In this document: piece after piece, positions 21,541 through 33,695 of the stretch
Numbering within the stretch: position 1 is the stretch's first letter
Layout of the letters: every line of letters starts with the position of its first letter
Source: Bos javanicus
Taxonomy: Eukaryota; Chordata; Mammalia; Artiodactyla; Bovidae
Reading direction: 5' to 3'
Length of the DNA stretch: 64,000 bases
Assembly (NCBI RefSeq): GCF_032452875.1
Contig: NC_083881.1
Span: 62,751,689 to 62,815,688 of the forward strand
Translations under genes and position numbers: made by a program
Notes under the pieces: generated by a model
The model's input: the letters and a program-made list of their open reading frames with translations, nothing else
The model's database searches: none
What the model was told of the DNA's origin: nothing

Positions 21541-22040
21541 ACAACTGGACTCCTGATCTTTTGGACAAGGGTTAACTCTCCACACGCCTTGCCCTGTCAC
21601 TGGTTGTCAACTGGGTCCTTCCAGTTTGTCTCAAGTCAAAAGCCTTGGAGCATCCTTGACTCTTCTCCTCCTCCTCTCACACTTCACGACAGCCTGTCAG
21701 AAAATTCTGTTTACCCACAAAACACATTCAGAATTCAACCATAGCTGGTCCCTTTCATTGCCAATAGCCCAGTGGGAGCGGCCATCCTTGCTCATGGGGA
21801 CTTATGTAGACATCACATTTAAGATTGCTGCCACCAGCACCCTTGCTCTCCTTTGCTCCAACTTTATCCGTACGTACTTCTCACCTTTTACGTACTTCTC
21901 ACCTTTTACGTACTTCTCACCTTTTACGTACCACGTAATTTCCTTATTTATTCTCCCTGTCATTTTTCTGTCTGCTGCTGATAGAATGCCTAGAACAGTG
22001 CCTGAGATGTAAGTATACTTGCAATAAATGTTTTCAGTTG
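21541..22040 (+). repeat. L2 LINE, right part to 3' end
   Basis: AACTGGACTCCTGATCTTTT, AGCCTTGGAGCATCCTTGAC, ACAGTGCCTGAGATGTAAG and AATAAATGTTTTCAGTTGAA continue the L2 of 19905-20490 to its 3' terminus. Confidence 0.65.
21872..21925. repeat. 18-base tandem repeat, three copies
   Basis: Unit ACGTACTTCTCACCTTTT repeated three times without mismatch, then ACGTACC. A local duplication inside the L2 relic. Confidence 0.95.
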
Positions 22041-22130
22041 AATTTCCGCTGTAGAGATGAGGAAACTGAGGCTTAAAAGAATTGAGTAATTTGCCAGGGG
22101 GACACCAGTAATAAGTAGTAAAGCTGTTGT
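22041..22130 (-). repeat. MIR SINE fragment
   Basis: AGATGAGGAAACTGAGGC, GAGTAATTTGCCAGGGGGAC match the antisense MIR core. Confidence 0.7.
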
Positions 22131-23184
22131 AAAACAGTACTTAACAGAGTCACAGGCAAGAAGCCCTGAGGTTAGGCAAGGTTCTGCAAATGGTCGTTAG
22201 ACATCTATTTTCCATTTTTTATTAAAAACAGACCTTATCTAGATAGCAGTGTCTATTGGTCAGTGCTAATTTACATGATTATGCTTGACCATAGGAAAAG
22301 GCTTATTCTTTATTCTTATCTCATTGCCTTTCATTCATCTGATAAAATCTTCTTGCTGTGAAATATTTCCATCTTTCAGTCACTAATAGATTAACATTAT
22401 GTCACACTATACCTTTTTTTTCTTTTTGACCCTTAAGAAGCCAAGCCAGGCATTGCTTTGAGCTTTCCTTATAAGTTAATGTTTTTATCTTATAATACTT
22501 ATACTGGTATCAAATTATTTCACAAGAGCAAAATTGAGTTTTTACTATATATATCTTTGTATCATCATCTGCAAATATGAGGTGAGCTCTTACTCTGTGT
22601 GGCTCCTTGATAGGGCTGGAGAACTAAAGATGCTTCCAGAAAATTTTGGTCTGTTAGGGGAAATGTGTGTGTATTATTGGAATATTGATTTGGCTTCTTG
22701 ACAGAGACTAAATAACAGTGCCTTAAACAAGATAGAAGGATTGCCTTTCACCACCACCCCCAGCCCATCTCTGTCTCCTCCTTCAGCTGATAAACAACCA
22801 AGAAAAAAGATTGTCTCCCAAGGTCACATGGGGCCCAGCTCCTTCCATACTGCTGTCCCACCATCATCTGTTGTACTCCTCTCCTGATGGCAGAATTTAG
22901 CTCACACCCCCACATACACGTTTCAGGCCCTGGGAAGTGGGGAGTAGGAAATATGAGCCAATGGATTCTTTTTAAGGATATGACTCAGAAGTTGCACAGC
23001 TCACTTCTACTCATATTCCACTGGATAGAACTTAGTCACATGACCATACTTAAGCTAAGTCAAGAAGCATAGTCTATAGGAGAGCCGTATGTCCAGCTTG
23101 AGGGATTCTGTTATCAAGAGGAAGGAGAGATGGAGTACTGGAAGACAAATAAAAGTTCCCACTCAGACAAATCTGTGAATATTT
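22131..23184. other. Unique sequence, nothing recognised
   Basis: AT-rich left half, ordinary right half. No gene or named repeat. Confidence 0.5.
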
Positions 23185-23290
23185 CTGTCATTGACTATAT
23201 AATTAGGTCTTAAAAGGCAGGGCTGAATCTTACATTCTCAGCACCTGGCACATGGTGAGTATTCAGTAAATGTTTGTTGATTGGATGATT
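23185..23290 (+). repeat. L2/MIR-type 3' end fragment
   Basis: CTCAGCACCTGGCACATGG and TATTCAGTAAATGTTTGTTG are the shared L2/MIR 3' terminal motif. Confidence 0.6.
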
Positions 23291-24952
23291 TGGTTCATGC
23301 ACTTTCATCCAAGAGACTTTTGCAGAGAGCTTTTATTATAATGCCCAGAACAAACACTATTCAATCCCAGGGTAAATACTGCAGGAAAATAAATGTCAGA
23401 AGGCAACATGGTCATAGATTGGCTCTCTGTACACTTAAACACCCCTTCAAGTTAAGCTATAGAGGCCGCCTGTTGTAAAACAGATGTGAAAGATAGATTC
23501 GGACTAAAAAGGATTCGTGTTCCAGCCAAGAGGCTGCTTCATTAATGCGCCCTGAGATCAAGCTACTGCTCCAGCAAATTTGCTGACCTAATTTTGGGAA
23601 CAAAAAACCAGAGGTAAATGTGGTTTCATGGCAGACTGCATTCCTTTCTTAATTCATCATGCTTCATGGGAACCAGAATCCCAGGCTTCCCCTCCCCCAG
23701 GTAGCAGTTAAGCTGGTAGAATTGTTCGCTGTGGCCCATAAGGAAGTGAAAACGGATCCTCCTGGAGGAAGTAAATAGAGCAGCAATAAAGCGTTCCCTC
23801 CTCCTGAATCTGAACATCTGTTCAAACTTTTCACTGCTCCCATGAGGAAGGGGACAGAGCACAAGGCTCCCAGTGATCAAGGAAAAACCTCATCTACTAG
23901 TACTCTGCTAACGACTTACGCTCATTCGACCTGAACTGGGCTGGGTTCATCTCTGTGAAGCCTTTGAAGGAAGGCCAAGCTGGGTATATAAATAGTAAAC
24001 AGGAGTGTAAGGGTGATGTTTATCATATTCATGAGAGCAAAGCTTTGCAGGACTTAACTTCATGAATGACTGAATTTAAATGACTGCTGCTTATGCCAAA
24101 TGAGCTGCAGATTCAGTAGCAGAGGGCTCCACCACACCTTAGTTTGAAACTTACGGTTAAAATAAAAGTTTAGTTGCTCTATGGACTTGGAAAAAAAAAA
24201 TCCTCTGCTCTATGGTTTTGGAATTTCACTAATGCACACAATGCCTTTCTTCATTTATCTGAATTAGCAAGAAGTTGACTGTATCTGGCTAAGTTAGCCA
24301 GACACTCTCCTGGAACCTCGGTTATCCTTAATCTAGATGTCAGTTTGCATTTGCTTTAGGATGATTGGAGGTTCCTTCCCCCTTGTTTCATCATCTATTC
24401 TTCCCAGAGGATTTAGCAGTATGGCTTTTGGCCAGTTCCTTTCTTCTGCCAGTGTAGAAGGGTTCCAAGTGGCTGGCTGCTCAGCTGGGCCCACAGCTGG
24501 CTCTTGTTTCCAGCTACTTCAGAGCCCACTGGTGAGGGGTAAAGCCACAGTGATAAGCACCGTAAAAATGAAGTCCATTGCTAGCCAGGCCAGCCAAACA
24601 GCATAGGGGGAGTGGAAAATCCAGGCTACATGTTCTTGGCATGACACATTATCAGTATCTGAGGTGTTCCACTGGGAGAGATGGGATAAGCTGTCCTCTA
24701 ACCAAGCCTAATCTGTGTATTATCAGTCAGTAGCTCCTGGAGACTCATTTCAGGACCGGGCTAATGGGACCTTGTTTACAGACCACCATCTTGACTGGGG
24801 TCTGGTCTGGCCTTGGAAATTCAGTCAGAAGGCAGGAGTGGTTGCCCTTTATTGAATTTATAAGGGAGAGTAAGTATTGGGAACTCGTTAATCAGGGACC
24901 AGGTCAGTCTCTCTCCTTTGATGTGGCCTACTGATGATACATTTTGATCCAA
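23291..24952. other. Unique sequence, nothing recognised
   Basis: About 1.6 kb with no repeat I can name. Frames at 23626-23880 (minus) and 24337-24606 (plus) show no family resemblance. Confidence 0.5.
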
Positions 24953-25165
24953 CGGCTTCCCCAGTGGCTCAGCAGTAAAGAATCTGCCTGCTATGCAAAA
25001 GACTCAGGAGGCTTTGGGTTCGATCCCTGGGTCAGGAAGACCCCCTGGAGGAGGGCATGGTAACCCACTCCAAGTTCTTGCCTGGAGAATCCCATGGACA
25101 GAGGAGCCTGGCGGGCTACAGTCCATAGGGTCGCAAAGAGTTGGACACAACTGAAGTGACTGAGC
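24953..25165 (+). repeat. Bov-tA SINE
   Basis: GGCTTCCCCAGTGGCTCAGC head, GGGTTCGATCCCTGGGTCAG, GACACAACTGAAGTGACTGA end. Confidence 0.92.
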
Positions 25166-26129
25166 ACGCATGCATACACGCTAAGCATCAGATGCTGCTA
25201 CCCAAGTCATTCTTTGAGGGTACCTGTACATTTTCATATTTTTCCATACACAGGAAAGAAATAATAGTGGCTGTAGCCTCTGGAAATTCAGCTGGGCAGC
25301 CTGAAACTTTGGCGACTTTCTCTGGTCTTCTTGGGAATGTGCATTTAGCACCCTGCTGCTTGCTTCCCAGAACGCTTTGTTTCATGGTTGAATCAAAATA
25401 AGAGTAGAAAAGAAGACACTGCTGTCCCTCACTGAGATTAGGCAGGCACCTCGTATTTTCTCAAGACCTACCTGAAATTCAGATGAGAGCTCCTGACAGG
25501 AGAATAAATGTGCACTGTCTTCATTTTCTGGCTTACAATTTCCCGTCTATAGCAGGGGATTAAAGGCAAGTCTTTCCCGCTGCCGCTCCCTCACTTCCTC
25601 CCTCCTCTCTTGTCCTCTCCTCTCTCCCTCAGTTTTCTTGTCTTTAAAGACTCTAACAACCTCTCTGGCACGTTGCCTATGCTTTCCAGGGAGCATCTTT
25701 GTGAAAAGTTCTTCTAGCCAGTGTCATGGAAGCACTGTGTAAGTCAGCAAGATATTTTGTTGTAAAACTTTCTCATTATCAACATTCACTACTGTTCCAT
25801 TTTATGAATGCTTCTTTGTCTTCCAAAAAGTCCTTCAGATTAAGCAATGCTGATATTGAAAGTGTGGGCAGTTTCTGCTTGCCTGCTTGGTTGAATTGCA
25901 GATGGTTGCCATGAATGTTATTACGCCAAGTTCCTGTAGGTGAGTTAAGTATATTTATGAAATAGGTTACAGATGAAAGTAGAGAAAGTTTCCTTATTAT
26001 CCAGTTGAGTCACTGGATTATTCTTTCTAGGTAAAAGAGCTCTGAGAGCTACATATGGCTCGACTACCCTATTCAGTTGGGACAGAGCTTTTTCCTATTT
26101 TTGGATGCATAGATTCAAATTCAGTTACC
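25166..26129. other. Unique sequence, nothing recognised
   Basis: A CT-rich stretch lies near 25575-25630. No gene or named repeat. Confidence 0.5.
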
Positions 26130-26230
26130 AAAAAAAAAAAGTGTTCTGCACACCCTTTGTGCCAGCAGTATGCTAAGCACTAGAGATATTCAGATTTATA
26201 AGGACCAACCTTGCTACTGAGGTGTTCATA
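26130..26230. repeat. Ancient mammalian repeat fragment (family not assigned)
   Basis: TTTGTGCCAGCAGTATGCTA and AGCACTAGAGATATTCAG follow the widespread old motif GTGCCAGGCACTGTGCTAGG. Low certainty. Confidence 0.4.
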
Positions 26231-26689
26231 ATTCCTCCAGAGAACGTTCACCAGTCAACTGCAGCTCTCTTTGTCATCTAGTAAGCACTATTGCAAAGAT
26301 ATGTGCTGGAGACATATGGTGGGGGAGGCGGTGGGACAGGGTGGGTGGGATATCATTTACCTGAAGAGTACAAGCGCCTGACCTTTGATACCAGATGTCA
26401 TTATCAACTGGGTAAACAAGTTAGTGAATGAATTAAAGCCTGACTCATTGTTATTATTGGGATTCAAAGGAACATTAGAATGGCGTGCGATGTGCTCACA
26501 ACAACACCTAGAACATGCTCCATGAATGCTCATTTGTAGATTAAGAGTAAGCAGTTGATTCAGGCTTTATTACTAGGTGTCTGGGCAGTATGAGGAAGAG
26601 TCATAGACCACACAGGAGACACCTGAGGTGAGGTGGGGGCATAAGACACATAAAAAGAGCCTGCTCCTCCAGGTGGTTGGGGCAGGAGT

Positions 26690-26900
26690 GAGTGGAGAGA
26701 GGGTCAAGAGCTTAGAAAAGACAGGTTGGGGCCAGATTGCTCAGCGATTTGTCATGTCAGACTGAGGGATTAGACTTGACATTAAAGTGGGGTGTCACTG
26801 GTATTTGCAAGCAAGAAGGCAGCATAGAGATGTGAGTTTTAGCTGATAGCTGATAGCCATCTGATAGCTGCGGAGGGAATAGTCTAGAGGGGAAGCTCGT
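26690..26900 (+). repeat. Ancient mammalian repeat fragment (family not assigned)
   Basis: GGGGCCAGATTGCTCAGCG and GACTGAGGGATTAGACTTGA resemble the widespread old repeat also seen at 51330-51740 (GGCCAGATCATG ... GAGTTTGGATTT). Confidence 0.45.
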
Positions 26901-28079
26901 TAGGAAATGAACACACTAGTGCAAGCAAGATATTATGTTCACATTCACTGTTTGTGCTTGGTGAAAGCCTGTGCATCTGGGCATTTCTCTGAGAACAAAT
27001 AAAGCCAGAGTAGCTAAAAGATAAAGAGAAAATAATGCCATACATTTCATACATTTTTCTGAGATAGAACTGATAAAAACTGATGACTATCTAGAACACG
27101 AGGTGATGGAGAATGACAAGTGAGAAACAATTTCATGGGAAAGTGAGATCTTTCAGACCCCTGGAATTCAAAATACTTCATCAGCACTAGGAAATAAAGA
27201 CAGCCATTTCTCTCCTAGCCTTCCTCCTCCCCTCGATCTTACTCTTTGGGGGGAAGAAATCACAGGCGCGAGTAGTGGCAAGCCCTCTCTGAGCAGCTGC
27301 TCCAGCAGCCTTTGGGGGTGAAGTCATGTTCTGTATTGTCTACCAAAGAGATCATGAAAACTGAGTGACCCATGAAAAAGCAATGAACGGCTTTGGACCA
27401 TATTCTCATGGCACCTTGAATGTTTAACTAATTTTCTTTTTAAAAGAGAGACCAGATCGTGACTTTGGAAGGTTGTTTTTCCCATCAAGGTGGAAATGTT
27501 ATGAGAGGTCATATCAGATAACGGAAAACATGAAGTTATCTGATGAGATGTTGAGGACGGGATCTGGAGGGTATGTTAGGTAAACAGTTGGAGCGAGTGG
27601 TGATGTGTAAATATTTACATGGAACCTAAGAGGAAACAAGGAGAGGAAAAAGAATTACAGCATGAGATAGTTTCTGCTCATTGGAAGGATGTTCATGAAG
27701 GAATAACAAAATCTTAAAAAGAAGACAGAGACATATGAATCTATTGTCTTTGACTTTGTGAATTCTTCCAGAATTTACTAGCAACACTCTTATTGGAAAG
27801 ATGGCTATGTGGCATAATTTATTACCGTGGGTGAATAAGAGTCAATATAACTTATATATTAAATAGCAGAGTTTCTCGTGGGATGCATTTAATAATCATG
27901 AAAGAAAACACAGTTTGTAGAGTGTGTGTTTGAGCCAGTTTCTTAGCAGGGTAATCTGATCCAGCCGGATTCTCATCAGAGGTATTTGTAACTAGAGAGA
28001 ATTATTCTACAAACTGGGGTTTAAGTGAAGTTGCATTCCTCCTGATTTGTACTTAAATCTTTGAAACTCTCACATACCC
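26901..28079. other. Unique sequence, nothing recognised
   Basis: About 1.2 kb without repeat or gene. Confidence 0.5.
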
Positions 28080-28352
28080 TGCTGCTGCTGCTAAGTCGCT
28101 TCAGTCGTGTCCGACTCTGTGCGACCCCATAGATGGCAGCCCACCAGGCTCCCCCGTCCCTGGGATTCTCCAGGCAAGAACACTGGAGTGGGTTGCCGTT
28201 TCCTTCTCCAATGCATGAAAGTGAAAAGTGAAAGTGAAGTCACTCAGTCATGTCCGACTCTTCGTGATCCCATGGACTGCAGCCTACCAGGCTCCTCCAT
28301 CCATGGGATTTTCCAGGCAATAGTACTGGAGTGGGTTGCCATTGCCTTCTCC
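28080..28352 (-). repeat. Bov-A2 SINE
   Basis: Full antisense dimer from GCTGCTGCTGCTAAGTCGC to GGTTGCCATTGCCTTCTCC. Flanks TCACATACCCT and TCATACACCCT suggest a diverged target-site duplication. Confidence 0.94.
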
Positions 28353-28925
28353 GTCATACACCCTATTAGCAGGCAAATCAGTATATCTCTCTTGGTCTGA
28401 CCCCTTCCCTTAATTGTTCATCATTCTCCAAGGCTCATTCAGTTCCACGGCAGTGCTAATCTTCCACATGCCTCACCGAGGTTGCTGAGGTCTCGTTGGT
28501 CTCACTGGCCTGCCGTGTTCTTGCTTCTCACTGTCACACAGTGGTGATGTTGAACACTGGTCCCCTGCAGTCTGACAGTCACTGCTTGTCCATTGCTTCG
28601 GGGAATCCTAATTAGTCCTGCAGATCACTCGGGCCGAGAGAGTCTCCCAACCAAGAAGGTGCACCTATGAAAACTCTTCAGAACACAGATCAGCCCCAGG
28701 TATGCTGAGTCAAAGCCTCTAAGCATCTACCTCCTCCTGGCATCTTTTTCTCAAGTCTTTCACCCAAATAGAGTACCTGCTTTTCTATTAAATCCTCAGC
28801 ATGAAGGATCTTGAAATACTTCTTTCCAGAGACAATACGGCCACTAGCTCTCCATTTATACTCACGAATGAGGCCACTTCTGATCTGATTTTTCCATTTG
28901 TCTTAATAAAAATGAGGCAGGAGAG
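28353..28925. other. Unique sequence, nothing recognised
   Basis: No gene or named repeat. Confidence 0.5.
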
Positions 28926-29068
28926 AGACTTCCCTGGTGGTCCAGTGGTTAAGACTTCACGCTTCCAATGCAGAGGGCATGGCTTCGATCCCTGGTTGGG
29001 GAATGAAGATCCTGCATGATGCATGGCATAGCCCAAAAAGACTAGAATTAAAAAAAAAAAAAAAAAAA
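28926..29068 (+). repeat. CHR-type SINE with poly-A tail
   Basis: GACTTCCCTGGTGGTCCAGT head, TTAAGACTTCACGCTTCCAA, ends in about 19 A residues (29050-29068). Confidence 0.9.
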
Positions 29069-29976
29069 GATTGAAAAAAATAACTGACAGGAACTCCTCT
29101 TAAAAAAAAAGAGGGGGAACATTTAATCTCTGACAGATCTCCTCTGTAAGACACCTCAGTTTGTTCAGTGCGTTTAAAAATTAGTTTGCTTCTTACTCTC
29201 TGCATATCAATCATAATTCCAGAATTCAAAGTATTCATAGTTCAGGCTTAGCCCATAATGGCATTAACACACTGGGAATCTCTTGTTGCCACTACTGTAT
29301 GTGTTCCCTGGCTAAAACAACAACCACAACAACTCTGGTTTGCCACATAGCCCCACATTCCCAAACATAACAATCTTGCACAGGACATAGAGGCCAAAAG
29401 GTTACCCATAAAAGGTTTGCTTTTTCCTGTTCTGCTATTTAAAAGGGAATGTTGATCCTTAGTTGAAGAGGATTTCAGCCAAAAATAGAAGCTAGACAGT
29501 AATGTATTTCCCTAGCTTTTCAAAACCTATTACCTCATTTCTGCCAGCAAGACTTATGATGCGAGATGCAGGCTGGTAGGAGGCTGCTGGAAAGGAGACT
29601 AGTAAAATAAAGAAAACGAGATTTTTGAAAGAAAGGAGAGAATGGGATGAATGGTAGACAGAAGAAGTGGTGAAGTGTGATAGGTACTGTGCTTGAAATC
29701 TCTCTGTTAAATATGAACCTTGATGGCTGTTGGATCCACCTTTATCCAGAGGCAGGTGTGCTGGGTGTGGTTGACAAGCATAGAGAAATAGGCCAAACTA
29801 AGCTCATATTTACCATGATTAAGGCAGCCCTTCAATTCGTTGTCTGACAGGACTATTTTGGAGGGTATTAATATTACTCTACTATTAATAAAGCCAGGGT
29901 AACAGGTGTAAACCAGGACATTGTAGGCACACCAGAAGTTATGGTTATCCTAACTAGGATAGGTCTATATTTTGAA
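29069..29976. other. Unique sequence, nothing recognised
   Basis: No gene or named repeat. A second A-rich run at about 29101-29110. Confidence 0.5.
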
Positions 29977-29991
29977 GATGCTATATTTAAA

Positions 29992-30126
29992 TCCCCTGGA
30001 GAAGGGAATGGGAACCCACTTCAGTATTCTTGCCTGGAGAATCCCCATGGTAGAGGAGCCTGGCAGGCTACAGACCATGGGGTCTCAAAGAATCAGACGC
30101 GACTGAGTGACTGACATTACAACACT
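29992..30126 (+). repeat. Bov-A monomer with target-site duplication
   Basis: Only one A unit (CCTGGAGAAGGGAATGGGAA to GACGCGACTGAGTGACTGAC). Flanked by GATGCTATATTTAAA (29977-29991) and GATGCTGTATTTAAA (30127-30141), a 15-base duplication with one difference. Confidence 0.93.
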
Positions 30127-30197
30127 GATGCTGTATTTAAAAATTGAGCTATTAACTGTGAAAAATGCATTATTCTGATATTTGTGGGAGCTGTAAA

Positions 30198-30221
30198 AAC
30201 AAACAAACAAACAAACAAAAC
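30198..30221. repeat. (AAAC)n microsatellite
   Basis: About six uninterrupted AAAC units. Confidence 0.95.
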
Positions 30222-30379
30222 CGTGCCACCTCAAGGAACTGACAATCTGGCCATAGAGAAAAGACTCATACACAAAGAAATTGCCAGGAATCATTTAACA
30301 TAATGTCTAACCAAGCACCAAATAAATAATAGTCATGGTTTGTCATTGACACCTCCACAAAGCTGGGAAAAATGATAGT

Positions 30380-30510
30380 CATAGGATATGGTAGAAAGAG
30401 CAATGGCCTTGAGGGCAGAACACTGGTGTTAAGTCATGGATTTGTCTTTAACTGGATGACATTATACAAGGCACTTAATCTCTTTGGGCACCCATTTATT
30501 TTGTTGAATT
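30380..30510 (+). repeat. MIR SINE fragment
   Basis: GAAAGAGCAATGGCCTTGAG, TTTGTCTTTAACTGGATGAC and AGGCACTTAATCTCTTTGGG follow MIR order. Confidence 0.6.
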
Positions 30511-30574
30511 AAGTGATTCATTCATTCAGTAAACAAGGGTTTGCTCTGTGCCATTGTATCACAGGGGTAAAGAA

Positions 30575-30713
30575 CAAACCCTTTACAGAGACATACTTGG
30601 GGTCAAGTTGCAGCTCTGTCACTAACTGATACTTGAACTTGTCACTTAAACTCTCTGAGCTTCAGTTTTCTCATCTGTTATGCAGTGATAATAACCCAAC
30701 TTATGTGGTGAAA
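30575..30713 (+). repeat. MIR SINE fragment
   Basis: GGTCAAGTTGCAGCTCTGTC, CTTGTCACTTAAACTCTCTG, CAGTTTTCTCATCTGTTATG match MIR. Followed directly by a Bov-tA insertion. Confidence 0.75.
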
Positions 30714-30926
30714 GAAAGGTGAACGTGAAGTCACTCAGTCGTATCCGACTCTTTGCAACCCCAGAGACTGTAGCCTACCAGGCTCCTCTGTCCATGGGAT
30801 TTTCCAGGCAAGAGTACTGGAGTGGATTACCATTTCCTTCTCCAGGGGATCTTTCCAACCCAGGGCTCGAACCCGGGTCTCCCACATTGTAGATAGACGC
30901 TTCACCGTCTGAGCCACCAGGGAAGT
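30714..30926 (-). repeat. Bov-tA SINE
   Basis: Antisense: GTGAAGTCACTCAGTCGTAT through CGTCTGAGCCACCAGGGAAG. The anti-B box GCTCGAACCCGGGTCTCCC is well preserved. Confidence 0.93.
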
Positions 30927-31631
30927 AAGCTCTTGTAAATGAGGAAATAAAGTCACATTTTGTATATAAAATATTGAACCATTTCAAATACATAGAAAAT
31001 GTTTGAGAAATGATAGCAATTATTCTTATTATTCCAGGTACTGTACTAGTTTCTGGGAATGGAAAAGAAAATAGGTGAGAGAGATATGGGTGAAAGTAGG
31101 CCATGGTGTCTGCCTAAACACCTCCCTGGGCTGTTAGAGGGATTCCGTGAAGACATTAGGTGAAAGAGCTCCACATACTATATGTGAACAAAGGAAAGAT
31201 ATTATGGCTGTTACTAGTGGTTGGGGCATTATCTGGCTTTTTCCCTTATCTGTTAGAAAACTAACCTACAAGTAAGAGATAACCCCACAGTTCTTGAATA
31301 ATCAGTAAAAATATTCTCTCACAAAACAAAAAGTCCAGAGGTGGACTGCTTCCAGGATTGGTTAATTCTGTGCTTTGATGATGTCATCAAGAGTCCATAT
31401 TTCCTCTCTGCCAATCTCAGAGGTCACTTCAGGATGACAGATATTACCTCCTCATCTCATCACACACGAGAGGCAGAAAGAGATCGTCTCTTCCTTGTAT
31501 TTTTTCTTAATATCTAAGAAGTCCCTCCTTGCAGTATAACCAGTAAGTCTCAACTGGCCAAAACTGGATTCCATGTCCATTTCTAAGCCAGTCAATGATA
31601 AAATAAAGTTACTATAATTGGCTTATGCTAA
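30927..31631. other. Unique sequence, nothing recognised
   Basis: No gene or named repeat. Confidence 0.5.
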
Positions 31632-31640
31632 GCAAGATCT

Positions 31641-31850
31641 GGGCTTCCCTGGTGGCCCAGTGGTAAAGAATCCACCTGCCAATGCACAAGACGCAGGTTC
31701 CATCCCTGGGTCAAGAAGATCCCCTGGAGAAGGAAATGGCAACCCACTCCAGTATTCTCGCCTGGGAAATCCCATGGACAGAGGAGCCAGTTGGGGCTAC
31801 CGTGCTTGGGGTCACAAGAGTTGGACATGACTTAGTGAAGAGACAACAAC
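31641..31850 (+). repeat. Bov-tA SINE
   Basis: GGGCTTCCCTGGTGGCCCAG head, AACCCACTCCAGTATTCTCG. Short repeats GCAAGATCT (31632-31640) and TCAAGATCC (31852-31860) may be the target-site duplication. Confidence 0.93.
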
Positions 31851-31910
31851 ATCAAGATCCACTCTCCTGGAGCTGGGAATCCTATCCTCTTCTCCCCTCT
31901 CATTGGCCCC

Positions 31911-32183
31911 TGCTACTGCTGCTGCTAAGTCACTTCAGTCATGTCCGACTCTGTGCAACCCCAGAGACGCAGCCCACCAGGCTCCCCCGTCCCTGAGATT
32001 GTCCAGGCAAGAACACTGGAGTGAGTTGCCATTTCCTTCTCCAATGCATGAAATTGAAAAGTGAAAATGAAGTTGAAAGTGAATCCGCTCAGTCGACTCT
32101 TAGCAACCCCCTGGACTGCAGCCCACTCCTCTGTCCATGGGATTTTCCAGGCAAGAGTACTGGAGTGGGTTCCCATTGCATTG
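31911..32183 (-). repeat. Bov-A2 SINE
   Basis: Antisense dimer: CTACTGCTGCTGCTAAGTC, AAAGTGAATCCGCTCAGTC, ending GGGTTCCCATTGCA. The second unit has small deletions around the CTCAGTCGACTCTTAGC segment. Confidence 0.92.
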
Positions 32184-32439
32184 CCCCCTGCCTCCCTACA
32201 AATAACAAGATATTGCAGAGGATACAGAGCACCTGAACAGAATCAATCTCTTGTTAACAGGGAAGAAAAAAAAAATGGCTGCTGGGTAACCACCCACAGT
32301 GTCTTCTACTCTATTTCTAGTCCTAATTCCACCTCCAAAAGATCTCTTAAATCCACTGTGGTCTTTGCCCTGGTTCCCAACTTTCTTACCTAGACTCTCA
32401 AATCCTTCTATCCTTTTCCCAACCATCCAATCAGCTTCC

Positions 32440-32650
32440 AGTCAGCTCTTCATATAATGCCTGTCTGAGTATAGCATTTCCTAACTTAAAAATTCTCAAG
32501 GGTCAATTCAGATGCAACCACCTCTTTGAAATGCCCCAGATGTTTTATGTATGATTCTTTATATCCCTGCTGAGGAGCAGTCTTGCTTTTGAGCTTTTTG
32601 TATATTTTCTATACCTCTCTCTCTCCTCTCTGTCCAAAATATAGTGGTAG
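32440..32650 (+). repeat. L2 LINE fragment
   Basis: CAATTCAGATGCAACCACC, TCTTTGAAATGCCCCAG resemble the L2 3' region (CAAATGTCACCTCCTCAGAGAGG order). Diverged. Confidence 0.45.
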
Positions 32651-32846
32651 CATTAGCCACACGTGACCACCTGAAACATGCCTGGCCCAAACTGAAATGT
32701 GGTCTTAGTACAAAATATACTTTGGATTTTAAGATTTAGGACAAATAAAAGGAGAAATGTAAAATATTTAATTAATAATTTTTAAATCAATTACATGTTG
32801 AAATGATCATTTCAAATGTGTTGGATACATTTTGGTTAAATGACAC

Positions 32847-32970
32847 CCCACCTCAGTATTCTTGTCTGGAGAATCCCATGGATAGAGGAGACTGGTGGGC
32901 TACAGTCCAAAGGATCACAAAAAGTCAGACTGGACTGAAGTGATTTAGCATGGATGCACACATGCATATT
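32847..32970 (+). repeat. Bov-A monomer fragment
   Basis: CTCAGTATTCTTGTCTGGAG, TGGTGGGCTACAGTCCAAAG, GACTGAAGTGATTTAGCATG. Lacks a tRNA-like head. Confidence 0.88.
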
Positions 32971-33575
32971 TTTATCATTTATTGTATTCTTTGCTAGGAT
33001 TATTTAGAAGGCCAAGAAATTAACACATTCCAGAAAATATTTAGCAGGAAATCTGTTTATAATGGAACAGTGAAGTCAGAAACTTTTTATATTTCTTGAG
33101 CAAAGATGAAGGAATTGAATTTTACAATTATGGCAGCTGAAAAATGCCATTGTTTGAAGACAGTCATCTTTTTAAGAGATGGCTGGAGAACTTAACAGTC
33201 CTAACTTAGAAATAAATCATACCTATGCTCAGAATCATGTGCTGAAGATGACAGCAGGCTCACTTGGTTACTCTCTGGTCGGATGGCTCTGGGGCCCTTG
33301 GAAGGGGAGTCCTGTTGCCCAGCCCCCACCTCTGGGGCAGGCTGACCCCACCCCACAAATGAACAGAAACAACTGCAGAGTCCATTATTTTGTCAGGAGC
33401 ATTGCTTTCATAAGTGCCCTTTGCCAGATCTTGTAAAAAGCAGTGTTTCCTCTGGCTTTGATTTTTCTCTTGGTCACTCGGAAAAGCGCTGTGCCTGTGA
33501 CATCTGGAAGCAGGGCTGGGATTCTGGGACCCTGGGACCCTTTCTTTCTAAGGACTTTTTATCCTCGGCCTGCTT
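32971..33575. other. Unique sequence, nothing recognised
   Basis: No gene or named repeat. Confidence 0.5.
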
Positions 33576-33695
33576 GATGGTCCTTTCTTTCCCTTTCCTT
33601 CTTTCTTCCTTTCTTTTTCTTTCTTTCTTTCTCTTTCTTCCTCCCTCCTTTCCTCCCTCCCTGCCTTCCTACCTTCCTTTCTCTATCTCTTTCTA
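33576..33695. repeat. Polypyrimidine (CTTT/CCTT)n tract
   Basis: About 115 bases of almost pure C/T (TTTCTTTCTTTCTCTTTC, CCTCCCTCCTTTCCTCCC). It sits at the 3' side of a minus-strand L1, so it probably grew from that element's A-rich tail. Confidence 0.95.
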
